A stretch of 64,000 nucleotides of DNA from Excoecaria cochinchinensis (GCA_947683425.1 CANTUQ010000055.1:10825501-10889500); one strand, 5' to 3'. Positions 48,001 to 61,400 are shown, counted from the stretch's first letter. A program made the numbers and translations. Notes: generated from the letters alone by a model not told the origin.

Positions 48001-49370
48001 ATGTGACGAGCAGTGTTCTCTAACTGTCACTTCGATTGGCGAGATGCGGTGTTCTCTAACCACAGTATCGAAATGGAGAGCAGTGTTCTCTAACTGCAAC
48101 TCCGATTGTGAGATGCGGTGTTCTCTAAACACAATCTCGAGGTGGAGAGCAGTATTCTCTAACTGCAAATCCGGTTATGAAAGTTTCCCTGCTAACCCCC
48201 ATCCGATCTGCAAGGTGTGTAGTACTCACTGACTACAACATGAACTATGAGATGCAGTGCTCTTTGACTACGGCCTCAAGGTGAAGGGCAGTGTTCTCTA
48301 ACTGCAACTTCAATTGGTGAAGTTCCCCTGCTAATCCCCATCCGATCTGCAAGGTGTGTAGTACTCTCTGACTACAACATGAACTGTTAGATGCAGTACT
48401 CTCTGACTATAATCTCGAGGTGAAGAGCAGTGTTCTCTAACTGCAACTTCAATTGGTGAAATTCCCCTGCTAATCCCCATCCGATCTGCAAGGTGTATAG
48501 TACTCTTTGACTACAACATGAACTGTGAGATGCAGTACTCTCTAACTTTAGCCGCAAGGTGAAGAGCAGTGTTCTCTAACTGCAACTTCAATTGGTGAAG
48601 TTCCCCTGCTAACCCCCATCTGATCTGCAAGGTGTGTAGTACTCTCTGACTACAATATGAACTGTGAGATGCAGTACTCTCTGACTACAGCATCAAGGTG
48701 AAAAGTAGTGTTCTTTAACTGCAACTTCAATTGGTGAAGTTCCCCTGCTAACCCCCATCCGATCTGGAAGGTGTGTAGTACTCTCTGACTATAACATGAA
48801 CTGTAAGATGCTGTGCTCTCTGACTAAAACCTCAAGGTGAAGGGCAGTGTTCTCTAACTGCAACTTCAATTGGTGAAGTTCCCCTGCTAACCCCCATCCG
48901 ATCTGCAAGGTACGTAGTACTCTCTGACTACCGCGTGAACTGTGAGATGTAGCACTCTCTGACTATAATCTCGGTGTGAAGAGCAGTGTTGTCTAACTGC
49001 AACTTCGATTTGTGAAGTTCCCCTGTGAACCCCCATCTGATCTGCAAGGTGCATAGTACTCTCTGACTACCGCGTGAACTGTGAGATGTAGCACTCTCTG
49101 ACTACAATCTCGTTGTGAAGAGCAGTGTTCTCTAACTGCAACTTCGATTTGTGAAGTTCCCCTGCTAACCCCCATCCGATTTGCAAGGTGCGTAGTACTC
49201 TCTGACTACGGCGTGAACTGTGAGATGTAGTACTCCCTGACTACAACTTCGATTGTGAGATGCAGTGTTCTCTAATTGCAGTCCCGCCTTGTGAGGTGTA
49301 GTGCTCTATGACTACAACCTCAATTGTGAGATGCAGTGTTCTCTAACTGCAGTCCCGGTTGTCATCTGCG
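48001..49370 (-). repeat. 139-bp tandem array in the 3' UTR of element G
   Basis: The gctaacccccat-type word recurs at 48191, 48330, 48469, 48608, 48747, 48886, 49025 and 49164, eight starts exactly 139 bp apart. It shares short words (gtgttctctaactgca) with the 127-bp array, so both grew from one ancestral region. Edges to about 49370 are degenerate. Confidence 0.92.
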
Positions 49371-49506
49371 CTATCGCTGATGCTTATCTTGAACTTTCTT
49401 TTTTTCTGCAAAAAAAAAGGAAAACACAAATTTGTAGGGTAAATTATAAAAGAGATACGTACCTGTGGCAGCACCTGCCTATTGGGGTCATTGTCAGTTG
49501 ACGCTC

Positions 49507-49655
49507 ACTGAGAGACTTGGATGCTCACCGAGAGGCTTTGATGCTTACTGAGAGGCTTTGACCGAAAGGCTTTGATGCTCACTGAGAGACTTTGACCGAG
49601 AGGCTTTGATGCTCACTGAGAGACTTTGATCGAGAGGCTTTGATTTTCGATCCTC
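49507..49655 (-). repeat. Short tandem repeats
   Basis: Copies of gaggctttgatgctcactg and gagagactttgaccga, about 20-45 bp apart. Confidence 0.75.
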
Positions 49656-51197
49656 AAGAGAGGAAAAGAGATTTAAGCTTACTTAGAGAGAAGTTAGATT
49701 GAAAGTTTTGTTGCTTGCCTGCAGGCGAATAGATTTCAATGTCTTTGGTGATTTTTCTATTTTTGCTTTTGTTTTCGATTCTTCCTTTCTTGGAAATTTT
49801 TTTTTTTGGGACTTTTACATTCTGGATGTATTTGAATTTTCACAGTATGTTGGATTTTCAAGGCCTTGAAAATGTCTTTTCTTTGTGTTTTATTTGTGTT
49901 GTTTTTGTTTGAGAAGTTGTATTGTTTGTACATTTGCATTTGGATTTTGTACATTTATTGTGCGATGTGGGTGAGCGTGCCTCTTATGATAGAGAAACTC
50001 ACCTGATTGTCCCCTGGCACAGCGTGGATAGGCTTACTTTTCTGGGTAGTGTCTGACAACGTTGAGCTGATCATCTGGATCACCTTTAAGCATGGGATCT
50101 ATTCGGACCTTTCCCCTGAGTCACGTACATAGCAATATATACAAAATATTTTGTGTGTGTGTGGGATTACATGTGTGAAACGTATGCATACATTTGAATC
50201 CGGATTTTGTACACTTTGTGTGATGTGTGTGAGTGTACATCTTATGATAGAAAAACTTACCTGCTTGCCCCCGGTATGATGTGTATGAGTAGACTTGCTC
50301 TTTTGAGTGTTTTTGGGAGCGGGTCCGCGAGATTCCGTTCTTGTAAGGACTTCATCTTGATCTGCTTGTTTGGCGTGGCCGATGTAGAGCCGAAACTGTA
50401 CGTCGACCCACTTTTGCGTCTGATTGCCTCTGAATAAAGTATGCATGGATAGTCTAGCTTCTTAATGGACCTTCTTTTCTGCATATTTGTGTGATTCTGG
50501 ATTGTCTTGAGCATGTTGTGTCCGGATAGACTTGTTCTTCCGGGCATTCCACCTTTGTACAAATGCACTTGGGTCATCCTTGCTCATGAGGTCTATTCGG
50601 ACCTTTCCTTCTAAGTCATGTGCATAACAACATATACAATAGATTCTGTGTGCTTATGGACTCATGTGTGTGAAATGTACATACATAAAGCTATATACAC
50701 AAAACACGAGCAAAGGATTAATGTACAAGAATTGTGTGTGCAGAACTATAAGTGTAAAGGACTAAATACACGAGATATGCAGGGAGACATGCAAAAGATC
50801 TATGCATGTTAGATGCATATGAGATGCAAAAATGGATATACCACATCCTAGGCGGTTAAAGGATTCCTTGAGGGTATTTGCTCGGCTGCTTTGATGCCCC
50901 CTGAAGGATCTAGAAAGGCGTCGTCTTGGTTTTAGGAATTTTGACCCAATCTTTTGAATAGAACTGACCCGTGCGCATCTTTACCCCCGGTCAGTGAGCG
51001 TCTTGCCCCCAGGACCCTGAATAAAGTTCTGCTTCATGTACTACCTGCCCAAAGGAAAGTTATCTGATGTAATGTCGCCATATCGCTCCAGGCTCCAAAA
51101 GTCATTATTTTAAAGGTAGTGTGTCCCTTGTGGATTTTCACACTAGCTTTTCTTGGCAGAAAATGCGTCCCTTTTTGGGATTTTCACATAATCCTAT
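49656..51197 (-). other. 3' UTR of element G, remaining part
   Basis: About 1.5 kb without a credible gene. A degenerate duplication shares gcatttggattttgtac, tcttatgatag and ctattcggacctttcc (about 49930-50120, 50195-50290 and 50590-50640). 51000-51197 matches the 3' UTR of I near 54590-54745. It is cut at 51198 by element I; 51193-51197 (cctat) should be one target-duplication copy. Confidence 0.75.
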
Positions 51198-53289
51198 TGT
51201 GACGCGCGCCGGATCCCGAGCGCCGCCCTTTCGGACCGCCCGCACGTGGGCGATCGGGGCATTTGCGGGTCCGTTGACATCTTGCGATAAATCGCAAGTG
51301 CGTCTATGTTGAGCAACACGGAGGTTTCATGGAGTCGCCACCCAATAGAACATTGGGAAAGTTTCTCTCGCCTCGGAGAGCCTAAGACTGCGCTTTTTAT
51401 CCATATTGAGCCATGAGGCCTAGGATTAGCGCTAAAGCCTCGTGACTCAAGAAGTATCTTGAAGGATAACCTCTAACCTCTTGAGCCCAAAGACCAGAGC
51501 TGGGTCCGGGATTTCTCATCTATTTCTACCTCGATTAATTTATGATTGAATTTTAATTGTCATTAATTCGCTCTCTCTCCACACAATGCAATTAATTTAA
51601 GGCGCATTTATTCATGTTAGGAAAACCATAAATTAGCAAGTAAAGCAATGAATTACAATAATACAAGGAGCGGAATACAACTCCCTTTTAAAAGTGCAAA
51701 CATGCATAAAACCGGAGAATTTATTAATCATGAGGACTTTGGTCCCCGCATGCACAATTAAAAAAAATATTCTGGATGTGATGATCTTATTTGGGATGAA
51801 AACTGGGACATTGGTCCCGCTTTATTATGAAAAGATCCAAATTGATTTAGTAAAAAATATTTTTATGATTTTTATTTTGGTGCGCATAAGAAAACATTTT
51901 ATTTAATGAATATATACAAGGCAATGTAAATAAAATGGGAATTAAAAATGTATAAAGAAAATACCAAACTCCGCAACTCCTTCTTCATGTGCATGGATAC
52001 TCAATTGAAAGTAAAAACAATGATGTGCAACCAAAAATAAAACAAAAGAAATTCATGTTAGTGATTAAGCCAACAAAATAATATGACATAAAAAGATAAT
52101 ATGTACCATGAAAATATAATATGCATAAAATAATCATGATGTAATTTAACATGCATAGAATAATTAAGATGCAATTTAACATGCATAAGATACTATAACA
52201 TGCCTAAAAAAAATAATTATGATGCAATTTAACATGCATAAAGTGATTAAGATGCAATTTAACATGCATAAGGTGATGAAGTATCATGGCATATGCAACT
52301 TATTAATAATAGTTATTAACATACATGGAAGATTAGTGACAATCAATTTTATTATAGTTAAGACATGAATAAATGTGTAACATGAGAATAATTCCACTTG
52401 ACATGCATAACTAGCATAAAATAATGACTATAACACTCATACATGCAAAAGAAAGCATAATAATAAACATGATATAGCATTAAGAAATTAAAGGTATTTA
52501 CAACCTAAAACATGCATAATTACATGAACAAAGAATAATTTGACATGAAAAATAAGATAATAGAATTTAAAAAACTTATTTGTTATATGAATAATTGAAG
52601 ATAAAAAAAATAAGAAGAAGAATATGGAGACTAAGAGAATTTACATGTTTGATATGTTAATTGGAAGCCAAAATAAATGAAATTAACAAGAGAATTAATG
52701 AGTAAAGCCAAGAATAATTACCCTCAAATTCAGTTTTGAAGAATTGAAGATAGAAGTGTTGAATTCCTTGTCTTCTCTTGTGAAAATCCTTAGGAAATAG
52801 CTTGAAAACTTGAAGAAAAGCTCTTGGAAACAAGTGTGTAAGATGGATTTTTTTTCTCTCAACTCCAAGCTCCAAAATTCAGTTTTTTTTTTCTCCAAAA
52901 TGTTCCTCCCTTGTTCTGAATTTTTCCAGTGTTTTTCATCATCAAAAACTACCCAAAAACCGTCCAAAAACGGTTGAAAATCGAGTGGGGGTCGAAAAGT
53001 GGGCGAAATGGGCGAAGTGGGGCGATTTCGGCGAGAGATCGTGCGCGTCGCGCACGTTTCCGCGCGATCTGCGCGGAGTTTCCGCGCACGACGTGCGCGG
53101 GGTGAGCGACGCCCTGCGCGTCGCTCGCGCGGAGCGCCCGACGCCAAGGGCGTCGGACGCGCGGAGCGCGCGCTCCGTGCGCGGAGCGCACGGAAATTCG
53201 CGACGGCCCTTGGCCGTCGCCTTTTCGTCGCGATTATTTTCCCCCATTTTCCATTTTCCCTACTTTCCTCATTTTTTCATCATTTTTCA

Positions 53290-53336
<47 letters not shown>

Positions 53337-53537
53337 ACCCTCAACCTAAAACACACTTTTTCTTCTTCAAAATAATTAAAAAAATATTTTTAAAATATTT
53401 TTAAAATACCCTTTTTACTCACCGAAAAGACAAGGAAAATCACTTCTGAGCTCCAATCTTTTTGCCTATAAGCCGGCATAGCTAAATTTCATCATCGGGT
53501 AATCCTGATCAAGGCTACTCGGGACCCGGTGTCTACA
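51198..53537 (-). mobile_element. Element I 3' LTR
   Basis: 2340 bp, plus strand tgtgacgcgcgcc ... acccggtgtctaca. It has an exact PBS-like 12-mer near 51330-51341, a GC-rich hairpin island (52985-53235) and a 43-base T run (about 53290-53332). Frames such as 52695-53147 are readings of the GC island. Confidence 0.95.
52985..53235. other. GC-rich hairpin island in LTR I
   Basis: Dense inverted repeats: tgcgcgtcgcgca, gcgacgccctgcgcgtcgc, ccgacgccaagggcgtcgg and gcgacggcccttggccgtcgc among others, in an A/T-rich LTR. It starts about 300 bp from the LTR 5' end. Confidence 0.8.
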
Positions 53538-53552
53538 GTTGCCCCCAATTTT
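53538..53552 (-). other. Polypurine tract of element I
   Basis: Minus strand aaaattgggggcaac directly before TGTAGACACCGGGTCC. Confidence 0.88.
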
Positions 53553-53679
53553 GAGGAGACTAGTGCATGGGTGCCTAGGTGAGCCAAAATTCAGGAAAAG
53601 GAAAGAAACGCGTACCTGAAGCAGCGATCTTCCTGCTTGATGGAGTTATGATGATAGCTACTGCTGTCTTTTGGTTGTA

Positions 53680-54275
53680 GCTGGTAATACCATAGGTGCG
53701 CTAACCTCTTGTGGGTGGCGCCGCTATCGTGCTAAACATTGTGAGTTGGTAATGCCGTGGTCGTGCTAACCTCTTGTGGGTAGTGCCGCCATCGTGCTAA
53801 CCATTGTGAGTTGGTAGTGCCGTGGTCGTGCTAACCTCTTGTGGGTAGTGCCGCCATCGTGCTAACCGCTGTGAATTGGTAGTGCCGTGGTCGTTCTAAC
53901 CTCTTGTGGGTAGTGCCGCCATCGTGCTAACCGCTGTGAATTGGTAGTGCCGTGGTCGTGCCAACCTCTTGTGGATTGTGCCGCCATCGTGCTAACCGCT
54001 GTGAATTGGTAGTGCCGTGGTCGTGCCAACCTCTTGTGGATTGTACCGCCATCGTGCTAACCGCTGTGAATTGGTAGTGCCGTGGTCGTGCCAACCTCTT
54101 GTGGATTGTACCGCCATCGTGCTAACCGCTGTGAATTGGTAGTGCCGTGGTCGTGCCAACCTCTTGTGGGTAGTGCCGCCATCGTGCTAACCGCTGTGAA
54201 TTGGTAGTGCCGTGGTCGTGCCAACCTCTTGTGGGTAGTGCCGCCATCGTGCTAACCGCTGTGAATTTTGGAACT
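53680..54275 (-). repeat. 65-bp tandem array in the 3' UTR of element I
   Basis: c(t/c)aacctcttgtgg recurs at 53701, 53766, 53831, 53896, 53961, 54026, 54091, 54156 and 54221: nine units exactly 65 bp apart and nearly identical in the middle. Each unit is a diverged dimer (gtgccgtggtcgtgc... and gtgccgccatcgtgc...), about 31 and 34 bp. Confidence 0.95.
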
Positions 54276-54936
54276 GTGCTCCTTTAGATGTTTGGACTGG
54301 TGTCATCACTTGGCTTTTGTGGGTGTTTCCCGCCGATTTCTCCTGCAAGATTGTATGCATAGGAATATACAAGAAATCATGTGTGTATGGTATGGAATGC
54401 AAATGCTTGCAAAAATGTATAGATCGCGCCCTAGGTGATCCATGGTTTGCTGAACTTATAGCTTGTCTGCTGTACCATGCCCCCTGAATCCTGAGGATCG
54501 TCGACAAGCTTCTTGAAAGAGACGTCCGATGTATATCCCTTGCCCCCTGGTCAATGATCATTTACCCGGGATTCTGTTTCATGTTCTGTGTTGTATGTTG
54601 TCTGACTGACAGAAGATCATCTTGAAATAATGCCGCCTTATCGCTCCAGGCATTGAATGTCATTGTTTTAAAGGTAGTGCGTCCCTTGTGGATTTTCGCA
54701 CTAGCTTTTCTTTGCGGGAAATGCGTCCCTTATGGGATTTTCACACAACCCTTTGCCTAAATTTTGCCTGGAATGGACCCAACCCAATCCAGCGGCTTTT
54801 GTTTATTTTAAATTTTTTTTTATTTTTATTTTTAATTTTTTTTTTTGTAGGGCAGACTGCCTGTTTCCAGGTTTTCACCCTGCCCTTTGGCCTAACTTTT
54901 GCTTAGAGAGCCAGTTACGGTTTTCATCTCTAACGG

Positions 54937-54990
<54 letters not shown>

Positions 54991-55428
54991 GAAGGTTATC
55001 ATCAAAGCTTCTGTTAAGAGCAAATAGCACATATCCAATGAAGGGACTGAGCAATAATCATTAGATGAACAATTGGTATATTTCTTTTTAAGACAGAACT
55101 GAAAGATCAACGAGAATGTATTCTTTTATTCATTGCGAAAATTGTGTACATTTCTATATGATTTCATCATACATGATTTTCATTTGACAAGAATTCAAAA
55201 GCATATGACTACACCTAATCTCGGAGTGGATTTTGTCAGCCTCAAACTCCTGTTATTAATCGGCCCTCTCGGGTTTTCTCGATTAAATATTTTCTCTTGG
55301 CCCTTAATTTTTGCCCAGGATGCCTTTTTCCGGTTTTCATCCTGACAGGGCGCCCAATTTTAGCAAGGCCGCCTTTTTTCGGTTTTCGACCCGCGGGGCA
55401 TTTATTCTCTTCTTTTTATTTTTGGTCT
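54276..55428 (-). other. 3' UTR of element I between array and pol
   Basis: No gene. Shares blocks with B's 3' UTR (5220-5643, 7894-8260): paired AAAACCGAAAAA modules (55340-55400) and GTGAAAATCC modules (54680-54750). It has a T run of about 45 bases (54941-54986). Confidence 0.8.
54850..54885 (-). other. Two-tier stem-loop in Tat 3' UTR
   Basis: In minus-strand RNA, GGGCAG pairs with CTGCCC, and inside it CCTG-GAAA-CAGG forms a four-base-pair stem with a GNRA-type loop. Decayed copies lie at 8020-8055 and about 29841-29876. Confidence 0.6.
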
Positions 55429-58400
55429 TTAGCCATGGAACCTTTTAAGTCTATCGACATTGACCGGGTCCTTGAACTCATTCCCATCGCTGTCTGCTAA
55501 AATCGCTGCTCCTTTTGTTAGCAACTTTTTCAAAATGAATGGACCTTCCCAGGTTGGTCTGAATTTTCCTCGTATGTCTGGCACTCCCGGCCTCATCATC
55601 TTAAAGACCAAGTCCCCCTCCTTCAACGGGTGCTTTCGTACTTTCTTGCCAAACGACCGAGCCAGCCTCTTTTGATAAACTTGGTTGTGGTAATAGGCTC
55701 TCAACCTATCTTCATCCAATAGATTCAACTGCAACAATCGCTGTTGTGCCCATTCTGTCTCCGGAATCTCGGCTTCCAGGACTACCCTTAATGATTTCAG
55801 CTCAATTTCAACCGGCAGGACTGCTTCAGTTCCATATACCAGAGAGAATGGCGTTGTCCCCGTAGAGGTTCTGACTGTTGTTCTATATCCCCAAAGTGCG
55901 AAGGGTAGCTTTTCTGCCCAATCTTTGTAGTTCTGAACCATCTTGGCTAAAATTCTCTTCACATTCTTATTCGCCGCTTCAACTGCACCGTTTGCTTGAG
56001 GACGGTAAGGAGAAGACTTATGATGTTTGATCCCATATTTCTGGAGCATCTGTTTAGTCTCTGCAAGGAATTGTACCCCATTATCAGACACAATGTGATG
56101 TGGGAGACCATATCTGCATATCAAATTCCGCTCGATGAATTTAGCCATATCCTTTGCATCAACCTTCTTGAAAGACTCAGCTTCAACCCACTTAGTGAAG
56201 TAGTCAATGGCAACTATGATGAATCTGTGCCCATTAGAAGCCGTAGGATGGATTTCGCCTATGATGTCTATTCCCCATGCTGCAAATGGCCACGGAGATG
56301 TTAAGTTATGTAACTCTGAAACTGGCACATGCCTCAAATTCGCGTACTGTTGGCATAACTGGCATTGCTTCACAAATTTTGAACAATCTGTATCCATTGT
56401 GAGCCAATAAAACCCTTGGCGCATGATCTTCTTTGCTAAGGCTAAGCCATTCATGTGAGCTCCACAAACCCCGGCATGAACTTCTTCCATAACTCTTTTA
56501 GCTTCTTTCTCTGCCAGACATCTTAACTGGATACCATCAGCTTGCCTTTTGTATAAAGTGCCATTAACACTGATGAATTGAGTGGATAACTTCCTGATCA
56601 TTCTTTGGTCCTTCTCAGTGGCTTCCTCTGGAAAGACTGATCTCTCTAAATAATTCTGAATGTCATAATACCATGGATTTCCATCAGTGGCCTCAATGTC
56701 CATCACCTGTTCAGCTTCAAAGCAAGGTCTTTCCGAACTATATATCAACACGGGTTTCATCGCAACTCCTGTTGGGTTATCCCACATAGACACTAATGTT
56801 GCTAGAGCATCAGCTAACTGATTTTCATCTCTGGGGATGAAGTGAAAAGTGCAAATCTCAAATTGGCTGCTCAACGCTCTCAAGTGCTTTACATAAGGCA
56901 ACAGCCTTTCTTCCTTGACTGACCACTCTCCTTTAATATGATGAATTACCAAGGAGGAATCTCCGAATACTTCTGCGGTCTTTGCCCCCAGAGCCAACAA
57001 TGCTTTCAATCCAAAGATGCAAGCTTCATATTCTGCTTCATTGTTGGTAGCCTTATACCTCAACTTCTTAGCCAATGGTAGCCTTTCACCATCTGGGGTC
57101 GTAAGAATAACTCCTACGCCTGCTCCCTTATTATTGACTGCTCCATCAAAGAATAACTGCCACCCTTGCACTGCTATGGCCGTGACATCTTCATCTGGGA
57201 AGTTGTATTCAAATTGATCTCCCTCAATAGGGTGCTCGGCTAAGAACTCCGCTACAGCTCTTCCCTTAATGGTTTTCCTGGTTACGTACTCAATGTCAAA
57301 TTCCTGCAACAGCAGTAACCATCTTCCCATCTTCCCTAGTAAAGAGGGTGCTTCTTGGAGGTATCTAAGCGGATTATGTTTGGCAACCGTTTGTACCTTG
57401 AAGGAATGAAAGTAGTGTCGCAACTTCTTAGAAGCCCAGATAACTGCTAAACAAATCTTTTCCACCTCTACATATTTGGCTTCGTAAGGCAGAAATTTCT
57501 TGCTAAGATAGTAAACGGCAAACTCTATACCAAAATCATCTTCCTGAGACATCATAGCACCCACTGAGTTATCTTCCACAGCTAGGTACAAGATTAGCGG
57601 TTTGGCATGGCGTGGTGGTCTTAACACCGGAGGATTTAGCAGATAGTCCTTAATGGTGTCAAAGGCCAGTTGACAGTCATCGTTCCATAGCACCGGCTGA
57701 TTCTTCCTAAGAAGCTTGAAAATAGGCTCACATACTGAAGCTAGCTTGGCAATAAATCGGCTGATGTACTGAAGCTTTCCTAGGAAACTTCTGACGTCCT
57801 TCTCCTTCTGGGGCACTGGCATCTCTCTTATGGCTTTGACTTTATCGGGATCTACCTCGATTCCCCTCTGGCTTACTACATGTCCTAACAACTTTCCTGA
57901 TGTAACTCCAAAAATGCACTTCTTGGGATTGAGGCGCAAATCATACTTGCTAATTCTTTGAAAGAACTTTTCTAAAGCCTCAAAATGGCCTTCTCTGGTA
58001 GCTGACTTAATCATCATGTCATCGACGTACACCTCCACTTCTTTGTGGATTAAGTCATTGAGAACCTTGGTCGCCATCCTCTGATAGGTGGCTCCTGCAT
58101 TCTTCAACCCAAAAGGCATAACCCGATAGGCATATGTCCCCCATTCGGTGATAAAGGCTGTCTTGATCCGGTCCACTATCTTGTTAAGGATTTGATTGTA
58201 CCCTGCGTACCCATCCACAAAGCTATACATCATACAAGCAGCAGCACTATCTACTAGCACATCAATATGAGGCAGAGGGAAATCATCTTTAGGGCAAGCT
58301 TTGTTCAGGTCTCGATAGTTGACGCATACTCGAACCTTACCGTCTTTCTTAGCTACAGGAACCACATTAGCTAACCATGTTGGGTATTGAACCTCTATCA

Positions 58401-61400
58401 GGAACTTAGCCTCAATCTGCTTATGGATCTCCTCTTTCACTTTCTGTGCCCATTCTGGCCTAAGCCTCCGAAGCTTTTGCTTGACTGGTTTAAACTCTGG
58501 GTAAGTTGGGATGGCATGTTCGGCAACACCTCGATCTATTCCCGGCATATCCTCATAGGTCCAGGCAAAGACTTTTTCATATTTTTTTAATATTCTCTCA
58601 AATTTTATTCTCTCTTCAGGAGTTATGTCTGACGCTAGCAAAATTTCTTTTGGATTTTCCAAAGTTCCGAGATTAAATGCAGTTGTGCCAGTTGAATTAA
58701 TATCAAAAATGAATGCATCATGATTATGATCATGCGAAATGAAATCATCAGAAACATCACACAAGTAAGCAAAGTTGTTCATCTCATTAACATAATCAGA
58801 AACATTAACATTGTTCTCAAAGAGTTCTGGTATAAAAAGAGAATCTAAATGATTATCAACTTCAGTCGACGCCGATGCTGCAGCTGACTGTACTTTGGCT
58901 TCTTGATTTGGTGAAATCTTGAGATCTTCAATCTTCGGCTCTGGCTCCACTATCTTCTCCTTCCCCTTAAGTCTGGTGGCTAACAGCTTATCAGTGACAA
59001 TCTCTTCGGGCTCATCTCTGTCCCAGATGCTGCATTGGGTCATAATCTCCTCATCCCAAAAGTTCTCTACAGCTTTAACAACTCCGATCTCCCAATCAAA
59101 GACATCGTTGAAAATTTCAAATCCAGGGATAATCTTCCCATCTACCCACTGCGGTTCTTCTTCTCCAGTGTAGGCACAAACCGATGATGATGGCACAAAG
59201 CTCTCCGAAATATGGGGAATCTTCCCTGACCCTTTCTTCTTACCATATTCTCCTTTGTAGCCCAACCCCTTTCGATCTTTCTGACCACGTGTAGTGATAG
59301 CATTCGGCAGCCCTTGTGACTCTTTTCCCAAACCAGCCCCTGGGAGGAAGTGCATCTTCTTCAGCATATTCACCACTTGAGGGCTACCTTCTAGGTTTTG
59401 CTCTTCTCCGATCATCGATACATGAAAGCCACTGAATGGCTGATTAGAGATCTCCAAGGCAGACACTTGGTTCTCTCTTGCTGCTTTAATGGTCACTACT
59501 TCTCCTTCATGGGGTATTTTAATTATCTGGTGTAATGTGGATGGTACTCCCCCTAACTTGTGGAACCACGATCTACCAAGTAGAGCTGAAAAGTTTGCTG
59601 GAATCGGCAAGACCACAAAATCTGTTTCTGTCTCAATGGGCCCTGTCTTTACCAAAGCTTTGAAAATTCCCGATGCTTGCCTCCTGGAGTTGTCGTAGGC
59701 AGTGATGGTCAGGTCAGATTTGCTTAACATACTCTCATCCATCCCAAAGGCCTGAAGCGCCACCAAAGGGCAGACATTTATCGATGACCCGTCATCAACC
59801 ATGACACAAGCGGTGTGTTTACCATTGATCTGTGCCTTGATGTACAAAGGTCGGTTGTGGTTGCGACCCTCTGTTGGTAGGTCTGCATCAGAAAAAACCA
59901 ACTTCTCCCCGGATCCCCCCTTTACAAGGTCTAGAAGCTCGGATGGAGAGATTGTAGTTGCTACGGTGGATACGCTCAATGCTTCGACTAACTTCTGTCG
60001 GTGCGAGGGGGACTGTCTCAAGAGATCCCAAATAGATATCTGAGCCGTGGTCTTTTTCAGTTGCTTCACTATTGAATTTTCTTCCGGCTCTTTCTCTGCG
60101 ATTGCTTGTGCTGGGTCCTGCTGCTTCTCAGCTTCTGGAATGACCCTCCCACTTCTTGTTACTGCTTCTACTCTTTCTTCTTCCTCTGAATCCCACGGAT
60201 CCGTAAACTCTCCATTTTTCTCATCTTCGTCATCTCCACTCTCACTAGTGGACCAACAGTCTATCGCTGCCACGGAAACCCCTTTTTCATCCACTGCAGG
60301 GCGAGTAATAGCGACATACTCATTTCCATATAGATCTTGCATTACGTACCACTCTGGTAGGCTCGATCCGATCATAAAGACTGGAGGTGGCACTGTGTTA
60401 TAACCAGACTTCTTCTTGCTTTCTCTCTGCTCAGGATCGGTGATCTGCTTGTTGTCAATTAGATCTTGGACCCGATGTCTTAGCGTTACACACTCATCCG
60501 TCAAATGCCCGGTATGTTGGTGGAATGCGCAGTATTCATTCTCTTTGTGCCCTGGCTGTCCTTGGGCTTTGGCCGGCTTAGGTGATAGGGGCCGCAGTTT
60601 TCCTTCTTTTATTAGCCTCTTCAGCACCCATGATAAAGGCTTACCCAAGTTGGAGAAATACCTCTGACTTACGCCGGTTGCAGATACCTCGGCAGTCTTC
60701 CCAACTCTGTTACCACTGCTTGAACCTACTGGTTTGGCCGTCCCCTGATTGCTGTATCCCCTCCGGGCATAGGACTCACTATTTGCCCTCTTGGATAAAT
60801 ATTCTCCTTCCGCTTCTATGGCAATATCCTTCAAAGACTCCCAATCCTTGAGTCCCTTCATTTTCAGTCCCTCTCTTAAATAAGGGCTGGCATTTCGAAT
60901 GAATAGCCGGATCTGATCAGAAGTGTCCGGTTTGCGTTTCATCTCCATAACCCGGTTTCTCCACCGAGTAAGGTACTCGTGGAAGGACTCCCCAGCCTTC
61001 TGCTGTAACAGCTCGAGATCCTTCAAAGTGACCTCCATCCGGGTACTGCAATCGTACTGCTTAAGGAACTCTTCAGTCAACAAGTCCCAGTCCTCCTTGG
61101 ATCTCCTGTCAAGCCCATGGTACCAATCAATAGCAGCTCCTGTGAGACTCAAGCAGAAGTATTCTATCTTCTGCTTTCTTGTTAAGGTCGTTCCCTTCAT
61201 GACCAGCGAGTATTGCTTGATGTGTGCGGCAGGGTCAGAGGTTCCATCAAATTTGGGGATGTCCGGCATCTTAAAATTCTGGGGAATTAGGTCATCCCCA
61301 TCCAGCTCTCGATCTTCCGGGTTCATTCCCTTTCCCACGGTCATCATCCTTGCCATGACCTCAAATCTCTCTTCCATTTTCCTCCACATTGCGTCATCCA

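Noticed and set aside
52695..53404. Arg-rich 80-150-codon frames on both strands
   Set aside because: Composition effect of the GC hairpin island in LTR I; all frames stay open because stop codons are A/T-rich.
53680..54275. CRISPR array or coding repeat
   Set aside because: Uninterrupted head-to-tail tandem repeat without spacers; the 124-codon frame over it is a repeat reading.
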